Shown here in pieces: positions 46,700 through 56,158 of a DNA stretch of 64,000 nucleotides (positions are counted from its first letter, which is position 1; the number at the start of each line of letters is the position of its first letter). The stretch covers positions 27,600,036 to 27,664,035 of the forward strand of contig OX387194.1 of the NCBI GenBank assembly GCA_947561395.2, read 5' to 3'. Made by a program: the position numbers and the translations under genes. The DNA is from Buxus sempervirens. Its lineage: Eukaryota > Streptophyta > Magnoliopsida > Buxales > Buxaceae. A model generated the notes under the pieces. It did no database searches. It was not told where the DNA came from and worked only from the letters and a program-made list of their open reading frames with translations.

Positions 46700-47280
46700 C
46701 TAGATGGGCTTCGGCCTGGTGTTTTACACCTAGAGTGAAGGGCATTGGCCCATATTACAATTTCACCACCCAGGGCTTTGTCCCATTACTTGCACCATGA
46801 GATGAAAAGGGCAGTGGCCCCACTAACATTGACTATTGAATAAAGGGCTTCGGCTCTACACCTTTAACATAAATTGTACATGAGGCAGTAGCCTAGAAGT
46901 TCATGAGGATTATGTAGGGCATTGGCCCATGTGTTTGGCTTTTTACTTGGGCAGTTCACCTCAATTGGGGGTAGTGAACTATTGTTCACCTCAATTTGGG
47001 GGTAGTGAGCTGGCCCCATCACCACAGTGAATATTGGTAAGCAATTATGTCGTTCACCTCAATTGGGGGTAGTGAACTGGCTTCATCACGACAGAGAATA
47101 TTGGATGGTAATCCATGCTGTTCACCGCAATTGGGGGTAGTGAACCATTGTTCACCTCAGTTTGGGGGTAGTGAACAAGCTTTCCACAGCAGTAAGTCTT
47201 GGTGGGTAGATGGATCGGTTCATCTCGGTTGGGGGTAGTGGACTTGTGTTCACCCTGGCCTGGAGAAAGAGAACTCGTAT
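46700..47280 (+). repeat. Hairpin arrays (GGGC..GCCC and GTTCAC..GTGAAC)
   Basis: In the first part, short palindromes such as GGGCATTGGCCC (46740-46751) and AGGCAGTAGCCT (46883-46894) occur; the change of G-C to A-T is made on both sides. In the second part, five to six units start GTTCACCTCAA and end GGTAGTGAAC (for example 47052-47077). Stems are well matched throughout. Confidence 0.8.
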
Positions 47281-47313
47281 CCTCCACGCAAGCTTGGGAT
47301 CCGTTACACTTAT

Positions 47314-50300
47314 TGTAAGCACCTCATTTTTGCGCTCCCAGAAAAACCAAAAATGCAAACCCTGGAAAGAAAGTCAAACCCTAAGGGGTGAAAAGTTGAC
47401 TTTTTGATCAAGTGAGAGTTGGCCACCTCGCTTTATGTCATTGGATAGAGAATCTCGACACGGTTCCAACGCAACTGAGTTTGCAGGAATCGGGGTCCGG
47501 ATGAAGGTTCTACGAGCAGTCAAACATGAGCAGAGCCAAAAGTTGACTTTCTGCTAAAATCCGATCCAGAGGCCTACCCCTAGGTCAATGGATAGAGAAT
47601 CTCGACACGATTCCAATGCAACTGAGTTTGCAGGAATCGGGGTCCGGATGAAGGTTCTGCGGGCAGTCAAACCTGAGCAGAGCCAAAAGTTGACTTTCTG
47701 CTAAAATCCGATCCCGAGGCCTACCCCTTGGTCATGGGATGGAGGGCTCCGATACGATTCTAACGCAACTAAGTTTGCCCAGATCGGAGCCCGGATGAAG
47801 GAAATATGAGCTGACGAAGTTTCCGAGCAGCAAAACCGGCGAACTGCGCACGTGGCAGAAAGCTGCACACGTGGCGAGTTGCGCAGGAAAATATCTCAGG
47901 GATCAAATCCGTAAATATCCAAATATACGAAATATCCCAGGGACTAAATCTGTAAAAATCCAAGAATATCGGATTGAATTGAAAATTACCAGGGACTAAA
48001 TCTTGATTTCCCGATTTTTTAGACAAACGAGCGGCCACATTTAATGATTTCTCATCATGCGGTCGCTCGAGCCGAGGTGGCAAGCAAGTGGGCGCCCCCT
48101 GTTTTTTTCTCCTTATATAAGCCGCGCGACTTTTCGCGCAGTGTTCGGATTTTGGAGGGTTGAAAGGTTTTTTGGTTTTGTTCTCTTCTTCCCTCACCCG
48201 AAGCCCCCCTCCCTTCATCCCTGCTTGCCTCCCAGAAAACCCCAAGCACCTCACCCTTCTTCGGTTCTCCTCCAGTTCAACCTAAGCAAGTGGAAGCTTG
48301 CTACGGTCGGCGCGGTAAAGTGGAGGCTCCAGCTGCTGTCTGGCTTCGAAGAGGCTCTTCCACTCAGCTCCAGAACTCAAGAACCACCAGGTAAACATCC
48401 CTGTACTTTGGGTTACACATATATGAGTATGTGATGTTTCTTCGTAAACCGGTCTTATTCGGTGGCATAGGACCACTGCCATGAAAGCTTGTCATGTTTT
48501 TTTTTCTTTCTTTTCACTTCCATCTGATGAAGACCGCCAAGTAAGGAAGAGGAAGATGCATGTTTTGCTCGCGTCGAAAGGGGAGCATGTTCCCCAAGTT
48601 CCCTTCATCTAATGTACCCCTGTAAACCCCCCTTCTCCTTCCCTTCTCTCCGAATGTCTGCATGCATGCACAGAGCTTAGGGACATGCGTAGGAAAAAAA
48701 ATTAGGTTTCCAGGTGGCATAGGCAATCTCTGTTTATTAGTTTTTTTTTCTTTCTCTTGTTGTTTTATTGCTTGCTATACTTGCTCCCCCAACCCCCTGC
48801 CATATGCTGCTTGCTCCTTGTTGTGTCCTGTAAGCATGCTCCTATCACCCCATTAACTGTCTGTAGTTAGGCCTGTGTTGTTTTGTGATAATCGGGTTTG
48901 GTTTTCCTTTTTTTTCTAGAGATATGGAGTTGTGTTTTTAAGCAGTTAGATTAAATCCAAAACTAGTTGGGAGGTGTTCTGGGCATATTAGGAGGCTAGT
49001 GGAACAAGTACAGGCCGAAAAAAATCGGCCAGAGATGGATATCTCGAAGAAACAGAGAGTTGAAAATCGCAGTGAGTCGCCGCCCACTTGGCGCTCACTT
49101 AGGAAGTAGGCACCCCTTTTATCTCACTACCCGCCGAGCTGGCGCCCACTTGGCACTCAGCTCGCGCCCAGCTCGCGCCCACTTAAAGCCATGCGTAATT
49201 CTGGCGCCCATCTCGCGCCCACTTCCCGCCCAGCTCGCGCTCACTTAGTATCGAGTGAGCGCTAGGTCAAAATTTCGCCCGGTTCTTAGCGCCTACTGGC
49301 GCTCACTTGGCGCTCACTTTAGGAAGTGAGCGCATACCCCTAAAACAGGCCGAATTGCTAGATTTTTGAAAAATTCCGAAAATACCCTTTACTGTGAGCC
49401 CGGGTACCTCCCCTTGGACCCAGCACAATGAGCCAGGTTTTTTTTTTTGACAGAGTGTCCATCTTGTGTTTTTTCTGTGATTATTGCTAGATGTGAATGC
49501 CATTTCCGAGTCGAACCGGATAAACCAATAGGGTTTCTGGGTCACCTGGAAACCCAATGTGGGACTTGGACCCCCGGTCCAACTTGATTTCCAGTGGGCC
49601 TTCCAACGGGGCCCACCCGGGCCAATGAACATGTATGCATGCAACTTAATCAAGATAAGCAAAATTAACCGATTAAACCGGACGGGCCAAACCTAAGGCG
49701 GTCCACCCGAACCGGACTTGTGAAATTGATGTATGAAATGCGTGGTTTGGCCGAGACCAAGGGCACGGGCCTACCGGGCCCGCCAAAGCCCACCAACCGA
49801 ACCAAGGAAGGGTGCAAACCCTAACTTTCGGTAACTTGGGCTTACAAGCCCAGATTTGGACTGCAGGCCCCAAGCCCAGTGTCCAACTCACTTTGGCAAA
49901 ATTAAAAAGATAAATCCAATAAAAATACTTGGCCACCATGTAGGCCCACCTCAGGGGCCCACAAACCAGTCCAGGCCCACTTGTGCATGAAAAACACTTA
50001 ATCTTCAAATCTGAACTTAAAGTAAAATCAATGCACCAACCAAAGCCCAAAGGGCCTCCTAGGATAGGCCAAGGCCCACAAGGGCACACGGGCTTGACTA
50101 AGCCCACCAAGGATACCGTGGGCCTTCCCACGGGGCCCACCCAACTAGACCCAGATCACCTAATTAATCAAGATAAAAACAATTAAAGGGACCCACACCA
50201 CTCAGGTGGTCCCGCCAGGCTTAATCAAACTGCATATCGGATTAGGAATCGGGTGAGGCCAAGATAAGCTGACTCTAACCAGGATAAACCTAAGGGACCC

Positions 50301-50489
50301 GTCATTCGACAGGGTGGACCGGGGTGTCTACGGACTTCCCCGGACCGCAACCGAGACCCTACTTAGAATCTCAAAGCCGCAGACCAAAAAGCCCTAATAG
50401 ACAAGATTAGGCACCCAGGTGTCCGCCTGCACCCCATCAGGCGGTGGCGACTCCGAATTACCCCGTGCCGCGTTTCCCACGCGCCCACA
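47314..50489 (+). mobile_element. Family B solo-LTR-like element with TSD CTTAT
   Basis: A complete 3176-bp element, TGTAAGCACCTCATTTTTGC at 47314 to CGCGCCCACA at 50489, flanked by CTTAT (47309-47313, 50490-50494). It has the inverted TTGAC pair (47370-47405), three TTCCAACGCAACTGAGTTTG modules (47452-47815), two CACGTGGC sites (about 47850-47875), a leader-like C-rich segment with a donor-like CAG|GTAAAC (about 48389), and CGCCCACTTGGCGC repeats (49080-49330). The end blocks CCGGGGTGTCTACGGACTT and GTGGCGACTCCGAA are conserved. Reading frames at 47769-48254, 48057-48434 and 49673-50140 are by-products. Confidence 0.95.
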
Positions 50490-50680
50490 CTTATTATAAT
50501 GTTTATTGATTGCAATTGATATAAATTCATGAACTATACACTGAAGCACATGCATGCACTATTGTGTGACACATGAGATGCCGTGGATTTTATAATATTC
50601 AAACTACCCGCATGTCATGGTTAATCGAGATATATTTGCATAAACTGTGTTTTTACCGAATCATGCATGTGTTGCTTACT

Positions 50681-50721
50681 GAGACATTCGTCTCACAGTT
50701 GCTTTTTATTTTATTTTTCAG
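50681..50721 (+). promoter_or_regulatory. Acceptor-side hairpin plus 3' splice-site-like tract
   Basis: GAGAC-ATTC-GTCTC (50681-50694) precedes a T-rich tract ending TTTTTCAG at 50721. The stem differs from the common GAGATA/TATCTC by compensated changes, and the distance to the CAG (about 25 nt) is similar to that in other copies. Confidence 0.6.
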
Positions 50722-51611
50722 ATCCATTGACGTTCGGTGTAAAGGACCGGGCCGGGGATAAAGGAAAGGAAAAGGCCATCGAGTATAGAGAGGAAGACTA
50801 CTATAGGCCTTAGGATTTTCTTTTGTTATACATGTATAGTTTTGAGTTGTAAAACCTTTACCAATGAGAGGAGTGATTAGTCACCCAAATGTTTTGTATC
50901 TAAACTCTCATATTTTATTTTATCTTTGAAATGTATATGATCACACTTTTGGATATGCACATGTATAAACTATTGCACTAGCACTCGTTATGAAAAAGTT
51001 TTAAATTCCTCGGTGTTTTGTTAAGAGAAATGGCCCACTTGCCACAGTCTGGAACGGGTTGTGCCCTGGAGAGGCAGACTTGGTTCCGGGTTGTGACAAA
51101 ACGCCTGCAATTGCGCTCGAGCGCTGACGAGCGCTCGGCCCAGTTTCAATATATTCTTTGGTTTTTTTGATTTTCCGAAATATAAAATACTTTGTATAGT
51201 TTTAATTGTTTCTAATCATTATATTTTCATTCTAAATTACTTCTAAAACAACCCTAATCTATTCTTTGTAATTATTCATTGATCTAAAGTTTCCTACTTA
51301 ATTACTTCTCTTGTGATCATTACTTTTCTTGATTTATTTTAAAGTGTATGAAAGCAAAATCATCCTAGAAAATTCTCAACTCTTCAAACCAAGATCTGAA
51401 TCAAAACAAACCAAGATAAAACATCTAAATCATATGAAAAACATGCAGTTCCTCCATTTTTCAAAGTGTTTGCTACTTGCCTTAACATATGAAACCTTTC
51501 TTTCCAAGAAACCCAAATGTTCACCAACTTTCTAAAATTTTTCACACCACTCTAGGCATCTCCAAATTAAATCTTCACCGTTCAAATTCAAACCCTATGA
51601 GTCTTGAACAT

Positions 51612-54435
51612 TGTAAAATCCCGAATTTTAATAACATTAAAATTTAGATTTTATGCTTTTAAAACTTATTTAATTAATGGAGAACTTTAGAAACAGAGAA
51701 AAGGAAATTAATTAGAGTTAATTTCAAAATGTTAAATAGGATGAATTATTGAAATGGGAAAATTTGGTTATTGGACTTCCATGGATTTGGATTTTGGCGG
51801 TTCGATGTTGGAACAAGTGAGGGTAGTCTCAGAATTTCCCAAGCCTAAATTATGAAGATTTTAAATTAAGTTAAACAGGCATCAAATGTTGGTTTAAAGA
51901 AATTGATAATAGTGTGTTTGAAATTTATTATAAATTGGAAGGTGCTAATGTAGGGGTTTTGGTGGGCGAGCAAACACCATATCAGAGTTAAAAGGGTCGT
52001 CGAGCAGCAAGCGTATTTGCGGAAGGTATAAATACTTTAAGAAATTAGGTTTTGGGTTTTTGCCCTGAATACACATATAGTCTACTGAGAAGGTTGCGGC
52101 TGCGGCTTTTGTTTAGGGTTCTTCGAAAAAAAGAGTTGGAGAGGTTTTGGTGGGAGAGTCGAGCTAGGGAAGACTTACTGCCAGTAAGTTTTTGCTAAGA
52201 AGAAGTTCGGAAGGGCTTTCTTCCTTCAGAAAACCTCTGCTCGACCAGAGCAAGCAGACGGCCGAAGTGATTGGGAATTTTCTGGGTTGCCGATTGCCAA
52301 GACTTGGAAGCATAAAAAGGTGAGTGGCACTGTTTTAACACCTAGTTTTGTGTTATTCATAGTTTTTAATTCGAATGCATATGATTGTCGAACGAGTTAT
52401 TCACTGGTTTTCTGGGCAGAGATAGTCCGAAGGTTTTTCTGTACAGTTAATTGGGGATAAATGAAAAGTGTGTTAGATTAATTTCAAAATAGGTTTGAAT
52501 GTGTTCTGGGGGTATTAGGAGACTAGAGGAGTGGTTACAGATTGAAAAATTTCGGCCAGAGTCGAAGATTTGGAGTTAGCAGAGAACCGAAAAAAGCAGT
52601 GGGTATCCGCCCACTTGGCGCCCACTTCGGGAAGTAGGCGCATAGTAAAACCAGACCTGGCGCCGAGCTTGCGCCCACTTGGCGCTCAGCTCGCGCCCAC
52701 TTAAATTGGATGCGCCTTTCTCGCGCCCACTTCGCGCCCTTCTCGCGCCCACTTCGCGCCCTTCTCGCGCCCACTTCGCACCCTTCTCGTGCCCACTTAC
52801 CATCGAGTAGGCGCATACCCTGATTTTAGTTAATATACTATCCGCCCACCTCGCGCCTACCTCAGGAGGTGAGCGCATAGTCCATTTTCTTACTGAATTG
52901 CATAATTGAGCAAACAAATGTGGATTTTGATGATAGGAGGTCTTCGATCACTTAACAAATTACTTGTTTAGGACTTTAGAGACAAAATTACTTATGAGAA
53001 CATTAAAGATAGATTCTGGAATTTCTTGAGAGCTTCCAAGGTAAATATAGGGCAAATTGTAGGTGAAGTTCTGGATACCACTAGAGATTTATTTTTAGTT
53101 CTTTTGGTTAAATACTGTACTTGATTGAGATTTTATTAAACCTTGTTTTCTTGATGGCAAGTTTTGAATTATGTTGCAAAGATTATTTACTTGTTTACTT
53201 GTGAAGAATTACTGTTCTGGTTGGAACACTGGTGTGAGTTGATGTTCTGGTTGGAACAATGGTGTGAGTTGATGTTCTGGTTGGAACAACTTGTGATGTG
53301 TGTACCGAATGCGGAGTTTTAATTGGTTATTTATCGGTTTTGGTTTAGCTTGTCCTGGATCCAGAGTCTAAGCTTAGTAATGTGATGTATTTTGTTTTAT
53401 TGGTGTAATGGCATGGCCATGGAGTATTGCCACGACCAGTGTAGAGCAGCTAGAAACCCTGAGTAGGCCTGGTTGTCGATGCTGATACCCGGAGTAGGCC
53501 GGCATTGGATGACGATACCCTGAGTAGGCCGTCATTTCAGAGTGTCCGATACCCTGAGTAGGCCGGAACTGTGTACATGGAGGTGTGGATGTCGCTCTGG
53601 CATGTAGATTAACCAATCTAAGCAACTACATGACATTGACCACTGTGGGGATTTGTTTATTTGGCACCATATGTTTTACCCGCTTGTTTATTGGTATTTA
53701 TGATTCACTGAATGTGGTTTATCGGTTATCTGGTATTAGTATCTTTTCCGCCAGTGTAGAGGAGCATCATGACCCTGAGTGGTATGGTGTTGTCAATGCT
53801 GATACCCGGAGTAGACCGGCATTGGATGACGCTGTCATTTCAATATCCGAAACCCTGAGTAGGTCGGATATACATTGGGAGGCGTGGGCATTGGTTATGA
53901 TGTGACTTTATTGTTGATACGGGTTGGGACCCGAGTTATATCTTTGAGTTGTTGAACTATGTTTTCTTCGATATGTTGCTACCTGGTTATACGTGACTTT
54001 ATGGCTATATGCATGATTGATATCGTCTTTACTGCTTGGTTTATACGATGGTTTTCCTCACAGATGTAAATTGGATCGTTGAAGTTTTGTTGGGTTATAC
54101 GTGTTATCATCGTTGTATATGGTTTGTAATCGTGGCATGTTTTAGAACTGAACTAAATGTATTTGTGCATGCATGTGCTGCTCACTGGGATATTCGTATC
54201 TCACCCCGTTGCTTTCGTTTTGTTTTCAGATACTCTTGGAGAGCTCGATACTTGCGGGTAGTTACTTGGACATGTGAGTTTTATTTTAGTTTGGGAATAT
54301 TTTAGCGTACTCTGTTATATAGTTATTGTGGTATTCATGTTTTTCCTTCACTCTGATATTGCGATCCTGTGTTTTAAATTAACCTTCGGGGATGAGTTAC
54401 GGTGTTATTTCGTGACTCGGATCTGGGGCGTTACA
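51612..54435 (+). mobile_element. Family A solo-LTR-like element with TSD AACAT
   Basis: A complete 2824-bp element, TGTAAAATCCCG at 51612 to GGGGCGTTACA at 54435, flanked by AACAT (51607-51611, 54436-54440). It has a donor AAG|GTGAGTGGC (about 52320), CGCCCACTTGGCGC repeats (52600-52880) like those of the family B copy at 47314, arrays (53440-53875), the hairpin GGGATATTCGTATCTC (54187-54202) and an acceptor tract ending CAG (54227-54229). Confidence 0.96.
53440..53875 (+). repeat. Hairpin array (ACCCTGAGTAGG loop)
   Basis: Units share ACCCTGAGTAGG or ACCCGGAGTAGG. Stems include ATGACG/CGTCAT (53509-53535), GTCCG/CGGAAC (53544-53569, one bulge) and TATCCGA/TCGGATA (53844-53870). Confidence 0.82.
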
Positions 54436-55401
54436 AACATAACCTCCAAATTTGAGGCCAATCCAACGGTTGAAAATCTCCAGATATTAATTTGATGACT
54501 GCTAGCTGGAATTTTGAAACACTCTTTCATAAAGTATCTTTTTATCTCTCTATTTTTATTTTTCTATTTTTCAGCCTTATGCACAAATTTTCTCTCTATC
54601 TTTTCTCCTCACGATTGAATTAATGGAAACCCCAAATCTTCCCTAATGCCTTCCTTTTATAGGCTCACCTAAATACAAGTCCTAATTGGTTTAGGAAACT
54701 TTCCAACTAGGATTCCTAATTCTATTTGGAAAACGTTCCTATCTTATCTCTCCTTCTAATTATTTTCTCTTAAATCTAATTCATAAGAAACTTCTAATTT
54801 AATTAATTTTCGTGCTAATTATTTCCCTTATTTTAAAATATTACTAAAACACCTAAAAACTCCTCTTTTTCCTTAACTTAAGGTTCCTTATTAACCATAA
54901 TAACCAATATACCCTTCTCTCACTTATTAGACTATAAATCTCTATATTTATCTTCAAATCAAACCTGATTTAGGTCTAACTTAATTCCTCAAGTCTAATA
55001 ATCATTAATTAATTCATTTATTATTTTTGCTAATTTGAAAATGACCAAAATACCCATTTCTTTAACTTCTTTAATTTCTGCACTTAATCATTGAATTTCT
55101 CGAAAATTCTCCAAATTTCATTCTCCTTATTATTTCTTGTCATAATTCCAGATTTAAATCCTAAATATTAGTTCTACTAATTCTCTCCTATAATATAAAT
55201 TTAAATCCCTATACTTGGTTCTGATTTTCCTTTTTTGAATTTATTTATACTTCCAAGTCTCTTCTAATATTTATTTATTTATTTATGTTATCTTAGGAAA
55301 ATCCAGGGTTCTACAAGGGAAATTTGTGAAACAATTAAAAAGCTAGGTGCTCTGAAGAGCCTTGGCCTTAATGGGTTCCAGAGGATTTTTTTTTATCAAA
55401 G

Positions 55402-55550
55402 ATAGATGAGCTTCTAGAGAAAGGCTACATCAGACGAAGTGTATCACCATGGGGTGCACTGGTCTTATTTGTTCAGAATAAGAATGGTAGCATGCGCATG
55501 TGTATCGATTATAGGCAGCTTAATCAAGTTATTATTAAGAACAAGTATTT
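55402..55550 (+). pseudogene. Ty3/gypsy reverse transcriptase fragment
   Basis: A 50-codon open piece reads [20 protein letters not shown], then [20 protein letters not shown] and NKYLF. This is the N-terminal RT segment of a chromovirus-like Ty3/gypsy Pol (WGAPVLFVKKKDGS and CIDYRxLN are family hallmarks). It begins directly at the end of the LINE piece and stops directly at a family A LTR tail, without terminal repeats or target duplications. The catalytic YxDD part is absent. It is the only LTR-retrotransposon coding sequence recognised in the window. Confidence 0.92.
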
Positions 55551-55974
55551 GTTCATGCATAGTGCTGCTTACTCAGATATTCATATCTCATTCACGTTTT
55601 GTTTTGTTTTCAGCTAATCAGCGTAAGGAAACAGTTGGGGTTGATCCATAGGAGGAGTTTCTTGATTACAAAGCCTGACTTTTATTATCCAGATTAGATT
55701 GTTGAGGTTGTTATAGATTGTTTATCATTGTTGTCATTTTATTTAGTTTTTATTGATGAGAGAGATTGAGATAGTAATCCTTTTACTAGACTTGTGATTT
55801 TATTATGTTGAGATGGTTTGATGTTTCACTTAACCATGCTTATTTGATGTTTATTTCCGCACTCTGATAAATTATATGAGATTATAATCTGGTATTTAGA
55901 TGCTTTGGGCCCATAGTAGCACTTCGGGTTTGGGTTTGGTGCATTGTTGCATAGACTCGGATTCAGAGCGTTAC
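55551..55974 (+). mobile_element. Family A LTR tail joined to the gypsy fragment
   Basis: It starts in the TTCATGCAT segment and carries the hairpin AGATATTCATATCT (55575-55588) and an acceptor tract ending TTTTCAG (55613). It ends AGAGCGTTAC at 55974, where the final A is replaced. It is 5'-truncated. Confidence 0.75.
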
Positions 55975-56158
55975 GCCGGGCACGACACGGCCCACCTGGT
56001 TGGTGGGTCGTGCTTGGCCCATTTTCCAAAACACCTAGCTTGGCACGGTTAAGGTTGGGCCGTGCCGGACGTGGCACGTGGGCTAAAGGCCCTATGGGCT
56101 ACGTAATAAATAAAAAATTCAGAAAAAACAAAACCTTTTACGTACCATTGATGCTGTG
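55975..56158. other. Short GC-rich stretch with GGCACG/CGTGCC inverted repeats
   Basis: The sequence is rich in GGCACG and CGTGCC motifs (for example GGGCCGTGCC near 56065), recalling the fold-back arms of a hAT-type MITE. I see only one candidate end and no flanking duplication. A reading frame across it is not credible. Confidence 0.3.

Larger units (their letters stand above)
45391..51098 (+). mobile_element. Family A-like element with TSD AAACG, host of a family B element
   Basis: It starts TGTGAAACCC at 45391 and ends CGGGTTGTGACA at 51098, flanked by AAACG (45386-45390, 51099-51103). Without the nested family B copy it is about 2.5 kb. It has a donor AGAG|GTAAGCAACACC (about 45877), a CGCTCGAGCGA-type cluster (46120-46310), arrays (46700-47280), the hairpin GAGACATTCGTCTC (50681-50694) and an acceptor tract ending CAG (50719-50721). 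The ends differ enough from other copies to mark a separate subfamily. Confidence 0.93.
43365..55315 (-). mobile_element. Family A element, minus strand, host of two further insertions
   Basis: It starts TATAATGCCCC (43365) and ends CAGGGTTCTACA (55315), with flanks GGGGA (43360-43364) and AGGGA (55316-55320). Its own sequence is 43365-45390, 51104-51611 and 54441-55315. Inserted elements are at 45391-51098 and 51612-54435. Removing these and their duplications gives a normal family A copy of about 3.4 kb: hairpin GAGATATAAATCTC (43644-43657), an array (43860-44345), a CTCGAGCG cluster, a GC-type donor at about 51480-51471 (minus strand), and an exon-1-like region. Confidence 0.88.
39754..55401 (+). 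pseudogene. LINE ORF2 split in three by nested solo LTRs
   Basis: The pieces are 39754-39979, 42297-43364 and 55321-55401, in order and on one strand. The second has GDFNVVL (about 42458), the active-site GDFN of the endonuclease, IRERIDRALCS, and GSDHSLL (about 42715), the SDH of the same domain. The third starts the reverse transcriptase ([22 protein letters not shown]), where the family has SPGPDGF. Frameshifts and stops occur in piece two. The first insertion has TSD CTAGG, the second GGGGA/AGGGA. The frame HVTKGEI is restored across the second site. After FFYQR (55401) the LINE ends abruptly against a gypsy fragment. Confidence 0.88.

Noticed and set aside
55402..55550. Integrated plant pararetrovirus (caulimovirid) RT
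   Set aside because: The [14 protein letters not shown] and SPWGAL context matches Ty3/gypsy chromoviruses better, and an LTR tail adjoins. No movement protein or coat motifs occur.
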